From NCBI GenBank assembly GCA_029213165.1, contig JARGNO010000012.1, positions 1 through 64,000 on the forward strand: a DNA stretch of 64,000 nucleotides, given 5' to 3'. Each line of letters starts with the position of its first letter. Position 1 is the stretch's first letter. The notes below the pieces were generated by a model, which saw nothing but the letters and a program-made list of their open reading frames with translations, ran no database searches and had not been told where the DNA came from. The DNA comes from Minwuia sp. GTDB lineage: Bacteria > Pseudomonadota > Alphaproteobacteria > Minwuiales > Minwuiaceae. Below, piece after piece: positions 32,255 through 40,459 of the stretch. Position numbers and translations under genes: made by a program.

Positions 32255-33103
32255 TCATTTCAGGCGGGCCACACGGTCAAGCACCGGCAGGATGTATTCC
32301 CGGAACTTCTCCGGGTTCTCCGACATGGGAAAATGTCCCAGGTCCTCCATGATCTCGGCCTCGACGCCCGGTATGTCCTTGGCTGTCCGCAAGGTGTCGG
32401 CCGGCGTGCAGGAGAAGTCATACTCGCCCGTCAGCAGGAACACCGGGCAGCGGGTGGTGTCGATCAGATGCACGCGGTCACGGAAATCCGAATCGGCGCG
32501 GTAGAAATGCAGGTCGCCCCTGAACACGCCAGGGCCGCTGCTGAGGTAACCCCACAGCGTTTCCCAGCGATAGCGATCAGGGCTCTGCGGCGCGACCAGA
32601 CCGGAAATCATGGCGGCGCAGACCTCCCCGCCATGCACGTCAGGGCGATTGAGCCATTCCGTGTCGTACCAGGGTTGCTGATGATCCGCCGCCTCCAGCC
32701 CAATGACGGCGCGAAGGTCGTCGGCATGGGCGTGGGCCAGATGCAGCACGATGCGTCCGCCCATGCTGCACCCCATGACGACTGGGCGGTCAAGCTCCAG
32801 CGCGTTCGCCACGCCCATGATCGCTGCCGTGTAGAAATCCGTGGTCAGGGCATAGTCCTCGACCTCGTACCCCTCCCACGGCAGCGACTTGCCATGCCAG
32901 GGCAGATCGAAGGCAATGACGCGGTAGCGCGCGGTGATCGCGGGGTCGAGCATCAGGTGGCGGAACTGGCGCCCGTCTGCGCCCGCCGTGTGCAGGCAGA
33001 GCAGGGGAATGCCGGACCCGGCCTCCTCGAAATAGATGCGGCAGGAACGTCCCCCGATCTGCAGGGTCATGTAGCGCCCGACAATGGGCTCCAGTTCAAC
33101 CAT
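32255..33103 (-). CDS. Alpha/beta-fold hydrolase
   Basis: 282 residues from the ATG at 33103, which has GGAGG nine bases upstream; the ATG at 33112 abuts that site. Nucleophile elbow VVMGCSMGGRIVLHLA, oxyanion loop LLCLHTAGADGRQF, aspartate in LLTGEYDFSCTP and histidine in MEDLGHFPMSENP make a complete triad. Substrate unknown. It overlaps the SCP2-like gene by a few bases and is the last gene of a four-gene leftward operon. Confidence 0.88.
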   Translation of the reverse strand: MVELEPIVGRYMTLQIGGRSCRIYFEEAGSGIPLLCLHTAGADGRQFRHLMLDPAITARYRVIAFDLPWHGKSLPWEGYEVEDYALTTDFYTAAIMGVANALELDRPVVMGCSMGGRIVLHLAHAHADDLRAVIGLEAADHQQPWYDTEWLNRPDVHGGEVCAAMISGLVAPQSPDRYRWETLWGYLSSGPGVFRGDLHFYRADSDFRDRVHLIDTTRCPVFLLTGEYDFSCTPADTLRTAKDIPGVEAEIMEDLGHFPMSENPEKFREYILPVLDRVARLK

Positions 33104-33521
33104 GGTGTCCATCCTCCGCCAGCTTGCGCGGGGCCGCCAGGACCTCCTTGAAATAGCGCAGGTTGGCCATCAGGGGCTGCAGGTTGCCGTCAATGCTGGC
33201 CCGACCGGATTTCGTCATGGCGAACAGGTCATGAAAGCCGGGGCGGGGCATCGGCACCCAGAACCGCTCCCAGCTTTCCTGCGCGCCCCGGATCGCGAAG
33301 ACGTGGGAGCGCATCAGCACCGGGCCGCGCACGAGTTCCAGGATCATGCCGCGCTGGATACTGATGAAATAGGGCACCTCCCCGATCTGCCAGAGCCACT
33401 GCAGGTCGATGAAACGCCCGCGATGCACCAGCGGCTGGTCGGCGTTCACGATATCGGCCAGGTGTTCGATGGCATGACTGGCGGGGGGACCGCCGGCGGT
33501 GCTGCGCTTTGCCATGTTCAA
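33096..33521 (-). CDS. Small conserved protein, SCP2-like fold suspected
   Basis: 141 residues. Sequence such as IGEVPYFISIQRGMILELV and GFHDLFAMTKSGRASIDGN followed by LQPLMANLRYFKEVLAAPR resembles the SCP2/sterol-carrier-like lipid-binding fold, but this is a pattern judgement only. It overlaps the PDZ protein gene by four bases (ATGA) and the hydrolase gene by several, so the three are likely made together and may act in one pathway on a hydrophobic ligand. Confidence 0.65.
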   Translation of the reverse strand: MNMAKRSTAGGPPASHAIEHLADIVNADQPLVHRGRFIDLQWLWQIGEVPYFISIQRGMILELVRGPVLMRSHVFAIRGAQESWERFWVPMPRPGFHDLFAMTKSGRASIDGNLQPLMANLRYFKEVLAAPRKLAEDGHHG

Positions 33522-34558
33522 CGCTCCCAGCGGGGGATCTTCAGGAAACTGTCTCTGGCTGCAGTGCGGATACGGCTCTCGAAGACCCGGCCATCCCGCA
33601 TCAGGGTCAGTCCGACCTCGACACCCGCCGGACCGGCACCCCAGAGTTGGTCGTAGAAATCGTTCAGACTACCGATCGCGACCTCATTGACCCGCAGGAC
33701 GACATCACCTTGCGTCAGCTTGATGGCAGCCGCAGGGCCGGATGGGGCCACGCCCATGATGATCAGATGCCCGTTCTGTTCCGCCGCATAGACTCCGATC
33801 CATGGCCGTGGCGGGCCGGCGCGGCGACCGTCCAGCAGCAACTCGTCCAGAACCGGTTCCAGCAGGTCGATGGGGACGAACATGTTGCCGATGGCTTCTT
33901 CCTCACCCTCACGGGCGTCCTCGACATACAGCGAGCCGACACCATAGAGCAAGCCGTCCAGGCCCAGCAGGGCGGCACCGCCCCAGTTCGGATGCACCGG
34001 CATGGTGAACAGCGCTTCCTCCAGACGGTATTCCCAATAGCCGCAGAAACGCCGCTTGCTGACGATCTTCTGCATGACCGTCTCCGCGCCGCCGCAACTC
34101 GCCACGACCGTCGAGCCTTCGGTCAGATCGCGGGCCGTGCCGAACTCCAGGCTCGGACGACCCAGGGGTTCGATGGCCCGGACAAGCCCGAGGCCGCTTT
34201 CGAAGTCATAGGCCACGACATCGGCCTCGATGGGTTCCCCATCGGCGTTGAGTACAGCGACGCTCTCCGCCTCGACCACCACATAGCCGATGGTGAGCAC
34301 CAGACTGTCGGAACCGATGACAATGCCACCGCCCTGACGCTCCGTGCCCAGAATGCCGGCGGTGAAGGCGTCTTCGGGAATTTCGCTCTGGATCGGTGTC
34401 AGGGCGCGGCGGGTAGCCTCGAAATCGAAAGGCAGTTCCTCCGTGCTGCCAGCCACTGGCGGGTTGACCGTACCGGTGGGGGAGAGTGCCGGATGCTTGT
34501 GGCCATTGACCTTGTGACCATTGGTGCGCGGCCCATCCTCGTGTCCGTCGTCAGCCAT
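33518..34558 (-). CDS. HtrA-like trypsin-fold/PDZ protein with all catalytic residues lost
   Basis: 346 residues: a hydrophilic N-terminus without signal peptide, a trypsin-like domain (about 60-240) and a C-terminal PDZ domain (PWIGVYAAEQNGHLIIMGV to LKIPRWER). Aligning by eye to HtrA, the catalytic His position (LTNAHVV) reads LTIGYVV with Tyr92, the Asp position (TDLAV) reads SGLGL with Gly122, and the Ser position (GNSGGPL) reads PNWGGAA with Trp192. The fold landmarks remain, so this looks like a cytoplasmic pseudoprotease used for binding. It lies 6 bases after the DsbA-type gene and overlaps the SCP2-like gene. Confidence 0.75.
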   Translation of the reverse strand: MADDGHEDGPRTNGHKVNGHKHPALSPTGTVNPPVAGSTEELPFDFEATRRALTPIQSEIPEDAFTAGILGTERQGGGIVIGSDSLVLTIGYVVVEAESVAVLNADGEPIEADVVAYDFESGLGLVRAIEPLGRPSLEFGTARDLTEGSTVVASCGGAETVMQKIVSKRRFCGYWEYRLEEALFTMPVHPNWGGAALLGLDGLLYGVGSLYVEDAREGEEEAIGNMFVPIDLLEPVLDELLLDGRRAGPPRPWIGVYAAEQNGHLIIMGVAPSGPAAAIKLTQGDVVLRVNEVAIGSLNDFYDQLWGAGPAGVEVGLTLMRDGRVFESRIRTAARDSFLKIPRWER

Positions 34559-34564
34559 TCGCGA

Positions 34565-35221
34565 TCACGCCTTGCGGGGCTGCAGGCCCGCCTTCTTCAT
34601 GCGCCAGATGCACATGTCGATCCGGTCCTGCCCGAAGAATGCCTCGCCCTTGAACGCCAGGGTCGGCACACCCCAGTGACCGGCCTTTTCCAGCGCTGCC
34701 TCATGTGCGGCAATGGCATCGCCGTATTCGCTCTCACGTCCGGCGATGGCCGCCTCCATGTCGGCGAGGTCCAGTCCGGCGCGCGCCGTTGCCTCCGCCA
34801 GGTGGGTGCCCTCATGCCACTGCTTCATCGCCCGGCCCCAGATCAGGTCGGAAACCTCCGAGATGAAGGCGAGGCCAGCCCCGCGGTTCACGGCCTCGAT
34901 CCCAAGCCGGGTGAGGCGGTGGATATAGGGCTGCTCCTTCGGGATCGTCCGGGTCGGCATGTCCATGACCACGGGGTCGGGATCCGGCCAGGAAAACGGG
35001 ACCTCAAGATAATCGGCGACCCGGAAGACATCGCGCATCAGGTACGGCGGCCAGAGCGGATTCACCTGGCTGAAGAATTCCGGTGTGCGAATCGCGATGG
35101 GGTAGACCGGCCGCACATTGATCTTCAGGTCGTAGTCCCGCTCCATCTCCCGATAGCGTGGTGTGCCGAGGTAGGAGTAGGGGCTGCGGAACGACCAGAA
35201 CAGGTCAACTTCCATGGTCAT
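34565..35221 (-). CDS. DsbA-family / 2-hydroxychromene-2-carboxylate isomerase-like protein
   Basis: 218 residues, thioredoxin-like kappa-GST fold. N-terminal VDLFWSFRSPYSYLG has serine (SPYS) in place of a CXXC site, as in HCCA isomerases, which use glutathione. The C-terminal GHWGVPTLAFKGEAFFGQDR is the cis-proline region of the family. First gene of the four-gene operon with the pseudoprotease, SCP2-like protein and hydrolase. Involvement in aromatic-compound breakdown is possible but not shown. Confidence 0.85.
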   Translation of the reverse strand: MTMEVDLFWSFRSPYSYLGTPRYREMERDYDLKINVRPVYPIAIRTPEFFSQVNPLWPPYLMRDVFRVADYLEVPFSWPDPDPVVMDMPTRTIPKEQPYIHRLTRLGIEAVNRGAGLAFISEVSDLIWGRAMKQWHEGTHLAEATARAGLDLADMEAAIAGRESEYGDAIAAHEAALEKAGHWGVPTLAFKGEAFFGQDRIDMCIWRMKKAGLQPRKA

Positions 35222-35334
35222 TGGCTCGGTCCTTGTATGAATTCCTCCGGCTCAACCGGAACGCCCGGTCAGTCTAGCCGCGGCCCCGTCCGCTTGGCAA
35301 AGCGCGTCATGTTGCAGGAAACGGAAAATCGCGC

Positions 35335-35363
35335 TTGCACAGAACCGGGGCAATCGCTAGAAC
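35335..35363 (+). promoter_or_regulatory. tRNA-Leu promoter candidate
   Basis: TTGCAC (35335-35340) and TAGAAC (35358-35363) separated by exactly 17 bases, placing the start about 20 bases before the mature tRNA 5' end at 35390. Confidence 0.6.
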
Positions 35364-35389
35364 GCGCCCTCGGCGGCTGTAAGGTCGAT

Positions 35390-35475
35390 GCCCAGGTGGC
35401 GAAATGGTAGACGCGCTAGCTTGAGGGGCTAGTTCTGGCAACGGAGTGGAGGTTCGAGTCCTCTCCTGGGCACCA
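35390..35475 (+). tRNA. tRNA-Leu (anticodon GAG)
   Basis: Acceptor GCCCAGG pairs fully with CCTGGGC (35465-35471), followed by A and an encoded CCA. Anticodon stem CTAGC/GCTAG encloses loop TTGAGGG with anticodon GAG at 35423-35425, reading CUC and CUU. A long variable arm (class II) and T-loop GGTTCGAGTCC follow, as required for leucine. No attachment-site duplication or integrase is nearby. Confidence 0.97.
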
Positions 35476-35513
35476 TTTCATGGCGATAGCCAATTGAAAT
35501 CGCGATATGAAAT
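35475..35513. other. Inverted repeat directly after tRNA-Leu
   Basis: ATTTCAT (35475-35481) pairs with ATGAAAT (35507-35513), with an inner GCGAT/ATCGC stem (35483-35487, 35499-35503). It begins at the last base of CCA and may act in 3' processing or termination. No U-tract follows. The stretch from here to 35697 has no convincing gene. Confidence 0.45.
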
Positions 35514-35697
35514 TGCCCCCACTGAAGCTCCAGTCCGGCGCATTCTTCCTGCTCGGGAACTATGGCCATTCGCATGTGGATCTGTGGTCGAATGATCCAC
35601 CTGGGGTTTCGCCTGCAGCGCGAAGCTTCACGGTCACGACCGGGGATTGTGTCAGGCCGCCGCCAGTCCAGACAAATCACGGATGACTCGCAGTCGA

Positions 35698-36756
35698 TCA
35701 GGCTTCTCCGACTTTCAGACCGGTTCCACGCGCAGAGCCGGATCTTGCTAGGGCGAAGAATCTGGTCGGGCTGTCGTGCCCGCGCAAGGTCACCTCGGGC
35801 AGGCTTTCCGCCACAATGTCATCTGGCAGGTTGAGGTCCTGCAACAGGGCCGCCGATATGATCAGGTCCTTCTTCAAGTTCTTCGCCTCGCTTTCAAGAC
35901 GTGCGGCGGTGTTCATCGTGTCACCGAAGTAGACGATGGACCTCTTTGTATCGCCGCACTCGCTGACAATCACGGGGCCCCCGTGCAGGCCTGCACGGAT
36001 CTGCGGCCTGACGCCAAACAGCTTCTCGTAGGCTTCGGCATTCGCATCCAGAACGTCCTGAACAGCATAGAAACACCGGACACAGCGGCTCTGATCGGCA
36101 CCAGCCCTGAATGGCCAGGTGATGATTGCTTCGTCGCCGACGTAGGCATGAATTTCACCCCCACTTTCCGCCACCGGTTGGCCCATGTCGAAGAAGAACC
36201 TCGTCAGCAGGCGCTGGGCACCAAGGTCACCCAGCTGTCGGGTCAGTGCGGTTGAGTCGATCAGGTCGATGAACAGGAAAATCCGGTGCTCCTCGACCGG
36301 ATTATTATAGCGCCCGATCAGCATGTTGCCGAGGATACGCGGGCCGATCATCTTGGCGATCTGAATGCAGGTCAGGACCAGTGCAACAATCAGCAGGATG
36401 TAGGGATAGAGCGACCAGCCAGTCCCGAAACCAGGGAGCAGCAGGAGTTGGCCCGATTGTATTGAACCGCTGATGGAAGCCGAGAGTGGGATGCTGACCG
36501 CAGTCAAGCCCACCAGGAACAGCACATGCCAGGGAAAGGCCAGCCGGCGCAGCGGCGCGCAGAGCCTGCTTGGCCACAGCAGCAACAATCCGCCCCAGAC
36601 CAGACCGCCGTTGATGGCTCCGTACAGCGCCAGGGTTGCAAGCGGACTGTCAGGCAGATCGGCAACGAAAATCAGGCCGTATATCGGTCCGGAGATGGCA
36701 GCCATCACAACCACGAACAGATACAGGATCAGTCTTCTTTTCGTGTGGTTCTTCAA
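35698..36756 (-). CDS. Membrane-bound class III adenylate/guanylate cyclase
   Basis: 352 residues. Five or so N-terminal membrane helices occupy residues 1-140, then a cytoplasmic CHD cyclase domain: metal aspartates in IFLFIDLIDSTALT and HAYVGDEAIITW, and YFGDTMNTAARLESEAKNL with the conserved asparagine-arginine pair. Makes cAMP (or cGMP) from NTP, possibly sensing membrane signals. The only available in-frame start is a TTG at 36756 after an upstream stop, with a weak GGATGATG ribosome site. Single gene, convergent with the tRNA. Confidence 0.88.
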   Translation of the reverse strand: MKNHTKRRLILYLFVVVMAAISGPIYGLIFVADLPDSPLATLALYGAINGGLVWGGLLLLWPSRLCAPLRRLAFPWHVLFLVGLTAVSIPLSASISGSIQSGQLLLLPGFGTGWSLYPYILLIVALVLTCIQIAKMIGPRILGNMLIGRYNNPVEEHRIFLFIDLIDSTALTRQLGDLGAQRLLTRFFFDMGQPVAESGGEIHAYVGDEAIITWPFRAGADQSRCVRCFYAVQDVLDANAEAYEKLFGVRPQIRAGLHGGPVIVSECGDTKRSIVYFGDTMNTAARLESEAKNLKKDLIISAALLQDLNLPDDIVAESLPEVTLRGHDSPTRFFALARSGSARGTGLKVGEA

Positions 36757-36863
36757 TGCTGCATCATCCGTTGCCGGTCGGTTCGAGAAAAGTAATCAAA
36801 CAGCCTAACGCGGGTTGAATCCTACCACACCAGAGTATCGGTGATCTGCAGGAGGGATGCGCA

Positions 36864-37010
36864 ATGCCAGAGAAGCCAAACACCGCAAAACCAGACGCCG
36901 CAAGACCGCGCCGCTATGCGCTGCCGAAACGTTTCTCGGCAGCCCTGTCGGAAGACGCCTACGCGCGGCTGCGGGCGTTGAACGCCAGGCACGGCTTCGG
37001 CAACAATTAG
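36864..37010 (+). CDS. 48-residue small ORF, possibly the truncated remnant of a longer protein
   Basis: Starts MPEKPNTAKPDAARPRRY and runs to HGFGNN before a TAG. AGGAGGG lies eight bases upstream of the ATG, the best ribosome site in the area. After the TAG the frame continues 13 codons (LLTIQPQALPEIS) to TAA. The segment ALSEDAYARLRALNARHGFG looks like a helical DNA-binding or ribbon-helix-helix type piece, so the TAG may have shortened the gene. Family not recognised; not known whether it is expressed. It is convergent with pcaG. Confidence 0.5.
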   Translation: MPEKPNTAKPDAARPRRYALPKRFSAALSEDAYARLRALNARHGFGNN

Positions 37011-37048
37011 CTGCTGACGATCCAGCCGCAGGCGTTGCCGGAAATTTC

Positions 37049-37639
37049 CTAAACGTCGAAGAATACGGTTTCAGCGTCACCCTGCAGGTGAATATCGAAC
37101 CGGTATACCGCGCTGCCCGGACTGTCGGCGAGTTGCGCGATCAATGTGTCCCTGCGCTCTGCCGGTACCTGCGAAAGAACCGGATCGGTCGCATTGGCCG
37201 CAGCCTCGTCGGCGAAATAGATGCGGGTAAAGGCGTGGCTTGGCAGACCACGCGCGAAGACGATCAGGTTGACATGCGGCGCATTGCCGTCGCCGGTGGA
37301 TCCGGGTTTGACAGTCTCGAAGCGAAACCGGCTCTGCGGATCGGTGCCCGTGCCCTGACGCCCGAATCCCGTGAAATCGGCATTGGAGCCACGCGGATCG
37401 CCGGGATGGGCGTAGCGGCCCTGCGCATCCGCCTGCCAGATTTCGATCATGGCATCGCAAACCACATCGCCCCGGCCATCGAAGACGCATCCCTCGATCC
37501 GGATAGGTGTCCCCGCCGTGCGGTCATCGCTGACGGCACCATCGGCGATGCTGTCCAACTCATAGCCGTACTGCTCCGGCGTCAGCCCGTAGGCGAAGAA
37601 GGGGCCGACTGTCTGGGACGGCGTCTGTTTCAGGCCCAT
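37049..37639 (-). CDS. pcaG: Protocatechuate 3,4-dioxygenase alpha subunit
   Basis: Non-catalytic-iron subunit of the enzyme that opens protocatechuate to beta-carboxy-muconate. 196 residues from MGLKQTPSQTVGPFFAYGL. Typical blocks: IRIEGCVFDGRGDVVCDAMI, EIWQADAQGRYAHPGD and FARGLPSHAFTRIYFADE. GGAGGATTGATC precedes the ATG at 37639; a TTG two codons up is less likely. It starts 2 bases after the pcaH stop. Confidence 0.95.
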   Translation of the reverse strand: MGLKQTPSQTVGPFFAYGLTPEQYGYELDSIADGAVSDDRTAGTPIRIEGCVFDGRGDVVCDAMIEIWQADAQGRYAHPGDPRGSNADFTGFGRQGTGTDPQSRFRFETVKPGSTGDGNAPHVNLIVFARGLPSHAFTRIYFADEAAANATDPVLSQVPAERRDTLIAQLADSPGSAVYRFDIHLQGDAETVFFDV

Positions 37640-37641
37640 GA

Positions 37642-38355
37642 TCAATCCTCCATCGGGGTGATGGCGCGCCCGCGAAGGACGATATCGAAGACGTAGCCCA
37701 GGGCGAAATCCGCTTCCGTCACATCTATCGAGAATTCCGCTACCAGCCGGTCCCGGGCGGTCTCCGGGATGCCAGTGAAGATCGGGTCGAGTTTCAGCAG
37801 CGGGTCGCCGGGGAAGTACATCTGGGTCACCAGCCGGGTGGCAAATGCCGGTCCGAACAGCGAGAAGTGGATGTGGTTCGGTCGCCAGGCATTGGGGTGG
37901 TTCCCCCAGGGATACGCACCCGGTTTGATGCTGTGGAACCGGTAGCGGCCTGCGCTATCGGTGATGCAGCGACCACCACCAAAGAAGTTCGGATCGACAG
38001 GCGCATCGTGCTGGTCGACCTTGTGGATGTACCGGCCTGCGGCATTGGCCTGCCAGACCTCGATCAGTGTATTGGCCTGCGGTCTTCCATCCTCGTCCAG
38101 GACCCGTCCCGTGACGACGATCCGTTCCCCCAGCGGTTCTCCGTTGCGGCGGCCATTCCGGGTCAGATCCGCATCAAGTTCCCCCACGCTGTCGTGGCCA
38201 TAGACGGGGCCGGTCAGTTCGGAAAGGGACTGTCGGATCGGAACGAGCGGCTTCGTCGGCCCCCTGAGCGCGGAAGACCTGTATCCATCGGCGCGCGGGT
38301 CGATGAACGACGGGTGAGACGACCAGTCACGTGGCCGGAACGGGGGCGAAGTCAT
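37642..38355 (-). CDS. pcaH: Protocatechuate 3,4-dioxygenase beta subunit
   Basis: Iron-bearing subunit. About 237 residues. Fe(III) ligands: first Tyr in ANAAGRYIHKVDQ, then Tyr, His and His in PGAYPWGNHPNAWRPNHIHF. Also VTGRVLDEDGRPQANTLIEV. Start at 38355 is chosen for its CAGGAG eight bases upstream; the ATG at 38376 overlapping the previous stop (ATGA) would add seven residues and has no spaced ribosome site. Confidence 0.95.
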   Translation of the reverse strand: MTSPPFRPRDWSSHPSFIDPRADGYRSSALRGPTKPLVPIRQSLSELTGPVYGHDSVGELDADLTRNGRRNGEPLGERIVVTGRVLDEDGRPQANTLIEVWQANAAGRYIHKVDQHDAPVDPNFFGGGRCITDSAGRYRFHSIKPGAYPWGNHPNAWRPNHIHFSLFGPAFATRLVTQMYFPGDPLLKLDPIFTGIPETARDRLVAEFSIDVTEADFALGYVFDIVLRGRAITPMED

Positions 38356-38372
38356 GGCGAGGCTCCTGTGGC

Positions 38373-39224
38373 TCATCCTGCGCTGTCGAACTTGTAACCG
38401 ATCCGGGCGACCGCGCGCAGTTCTTCCGGCGTGGTCGAACGCAGGCCAAAGAATTCCAGATAGGCCGGAATCTGCTCGAAAAGCATATCCACGCCGACCT
38501 GGATTTCACAGCCACGCGCCTGCGCGGCGGCCAGGAAAGGGGTGATCTTCCGGGCCATCACAACTTCACCGACCAGTGTCGATGGCGCAATCCCGGCGGC
38601 GTCCATCGGCATCGGGTCATTGGCGTTCATGCCCAGTGGCGTCGCATTGACGATCACGTCCCAACCGGCGTCCGCAGGCGCATCTGTCTGCACCGCCAGT
38701 TCAGGGTAGGCCCCTGTCAGCCGCGCGGCCAGCCTGTCCATGATCGGGTGGTTGATGTCGCGCAGCCCGATTGTGGCCACGCCTGACCGTGCCAGGGAGG
38801 CCGCGATTGCCGAGCCCACGCCGCCGCTGCCGATCACCAGAACGCGCGCGCCGCTGAGCGTGCGTCCCTTCCGCCGAAGACCGCGGACGAAGCCCTCGCC
38901 GTCGAACATGTCGCCGATCAACCGACCATCCGCGTCCCGCCGGACGGCATTGCAGGCGCCGGCAATGGAGACAGTCGTGGTGACTTCGTCCAGCAAATCC
39001 ACGGTCCGGGTCTTGTAGGGCATGGTGACCAGCGCACCGAGGAAGTTCGACAGCCGCGCGACCTGCGGCAGGAACGTGGCGTAGTCGGCCTCCTGACAGC
39101 CCATCGGCATCACGACTGCATCGATGTCGTGCTTCCCGAAATACGGATTGTAGATCATCGGCGCCATGAAGCTCCCGATCGGGCGGCCGAGGTGGGCGAT
39201 CAGTTTCGTGCGTCCGCTTATCAT
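38373..39224 (-). CDS. Shikimate/quinate dehydrogenase family protein
   Basis: About 283 residues from MISGRTKLIAHLGRPIGSFM. N-terminal substrate domain and NADP domain with LVIGSGGVGSAIAASLARSG; VNATPLGMNANDPMPMD and GVDMLFEQIPAYLEFFG complete the AroE family. In AroE the substrate motif SxS is usually present; here it reads PIGSFMAP. Co-transcription with pcaHG suggests a catabolic role, oxidising quinate or shikimate toward protocatechuate, rather than biosynthesis. Longer starts (39275, 39293) are open; none has a strong ribosome site. The stretch 39225-39412 upstream contains its promoter region; nothing else was seen. Confidence 0.83.
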   Translation of the reverse strand: MISGRTKLIAHLGRPIGSFMAPMIYNPYFGKHDIDAVVMPMGCQEADYATFLPQVARLSNFLGALVTMPYKTRTVDLLDEVTTTVSIAGACNAVRRDADGRLIGDMFDGEGFVRGLRRKGRTLSGARVLVIGSGGVGSAIAASLARSGVATIGLRDINHPIMDRLAARLTGAYPELAVQTDAPADAGWDVIVNATPLGMNANDPMPMDAAGIAPSTLVGEVVMARKITPFLAAAQARGCEIQVGVDMLFEQIPAYLEFFGLRSTTPEELRAVARIGYKFDSAG

Positions 39225-39412
39225 CGGGGCAGTGGCCTTGTCAGAAACAGGACTGGTCAGAGGCCCTGCGCCCATGCAGGCCGCATGGATCACCTGTGGT
39301 GCAGTACCCCTTGCATCCGCTGACGACGACTATGTGGAGGTTGTCCCGCCGCGACAAGTCCATCGACACCAGATCATGGCGCGAAGTCGTCCCCTAGCGG
39401 CGGTCCCTGGCC

Positions 39413-40432
39413 TCACCGCTTCACTTCAACCAGCCGCGACCCGTTCTCATGCGTCGTGACCTGAAAGCCCGTCCCGGTGAAACGCGTGATCAGCTTCGCC
39501 GCCGTCCGGCTGTGTTCGGTCAACCTGACCGTCGTGAAGGCACCGCCTTGTGCCATTGCGAAAGGCAACAGCAACTGGTCCTGCAGGTGCGGTCCGGCAA
39601 AGGCATCGGATCCGAGGTAGCCAGCCATGCGTTTCGCGGCGTTGCTTGCCAACCGTTCCGCCGGCAGGCCCAGCCGGGCGAATTCCGACCCGATTTCCGT
39701 GACATGTGCAAAACCGGCTTCGATCAGCAGGGCGTTGCCCGGCCCGCTGTCCGCTGAGAGTTGCTGTGGCACAAAGGCCTCCTCCGGCCAATCGGCCAGA
39801 ACCTTGTGCGCCGCTGCCAACTCACGCACGGCGATGTCGGGGTCGATACCTGCAATGATGGCCTTGACCGTGCCCTGTCTGAACGCGCCCCGATCGAGGC
39901 ATTCAATGGGGCGCAGCGGCGCAGGCGTGATATCGATGATGATCCTTCCGCCGCCGCGAGGGAAGAAGCCATGACGCTCCAGACGAATGTCGACCTGCGG
40001 TCCCATTCGCGCAATGACCGGCAACAGGGTCCGTTCGATGAACTCGAACGGTGGCGCAGCCAAGGTGTGTGTTCCGCCGTCGATAACCAGACGTGACGGA
40101 GCATCCGCAAGCAGCAGCGGAACCAGGACGGTCTGCAGCACCAGACCAGTGCTGCCAGCCGTGCCGACCGCGAAATGATAGTCGCCCGGCGTCACGCGAC
40201 CGGGCCGGAAGGTGATCTCGCTGGTACCCACCGTCAGGCCGGAACACTCGGCCCTGCCAATGGCGCAGGCAGCCTCCAGCGCCGTTACATGCTGGCGCAT
40301 CAAGCCGGGCCTGGCGCGGCCACCGCGAATGTTCCTGATCGTGAAAGGCTCCCCGGTCAACAGCGAGAGAGCCGCCGCATAGCGCAGCATCTGTCCGCCG
40401 CCTTCCCCTTCCGAGCCGTCTATCGTGAGCAT
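39413..40432 (-). CDS. rtcA: RNA 3'-terminal phosphate cyclase RtcA
   Basis: Converts RNA 3'-phosphate ends to 2',3'-cyclic phosphates via an adenylated enzyme. 339 residues. N-terminus IDGSEGEGGGQMLRYAAALS and GTAGSTGLVLQTVL are hallmark; the adenylated histidine lies in FAGPHLQDQLLLPFAMAQ. It is last in the leftward order rsr-RNA-RNA-rtcB-rtcA, 27 bases after rtcB, under the presumed sigma-54 promoter at 43.7 kb. Confidence 0.96.
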   Translation of the reverse strand: MLTIDGSEGEGGGQMLRYAAALSLLTGEPFTIRNIRGGRARPGLMRQHVTALEAACAIGRAECSGLTVGTSEITFRPGRVTPGDYHFAVGTAGSTGLVLQTVLVPLLLADAPSRLVIDGGTHTLAAPPFEFIERTLLPVIARMGPQVDIRLERHGFFPRGGGRIIIDITPAPLRPIECLDRGAFRQGTVKAIIAGIDPDIAVRELAAAHKVLADWPEEAFVPQQLSADSGPGNALLIEAGFAHVTEIGSEFARLGLPAERLASNAAKRMAGYLGSDAFAGPHLQDQLLLPFAMAQGGAFTTVRLTEHSRTAAKLITRFTGTGFQVTTHENGSRLVEVKR

Positions 40433-40459
40433 CAGTCCTGTTCCTTGTCCGTGCAGCGA

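Noticed and set aside
35429-35680. 83-codon minus-strand frame ending in a PRRGLEPPLRCQN-like peptide
   Set aside because: This is the reverse reading of the tRNA-Leu gene, a common false protein call.
35507-35686. 59-codon plus-strand ORF after the tRNA (MKLPPLKLQSGAFFLLG start)
   Set aside because: No ribosome site, no recognised family, and its start lies inside the post-tRNA inverted repeat; not supported as a gene.
35390-35697. Integration site of a genomic island at tRNA-Leu
   Set aside because: No integrase, no duplicated 3' tRNA segment and ordinary neighbouring genes.
39320-39400. Terminator after rtcA (TTGTC/GACAA hairpin)
   Set aside because: Only a 5-bp stem and no T-run; too weak to call.
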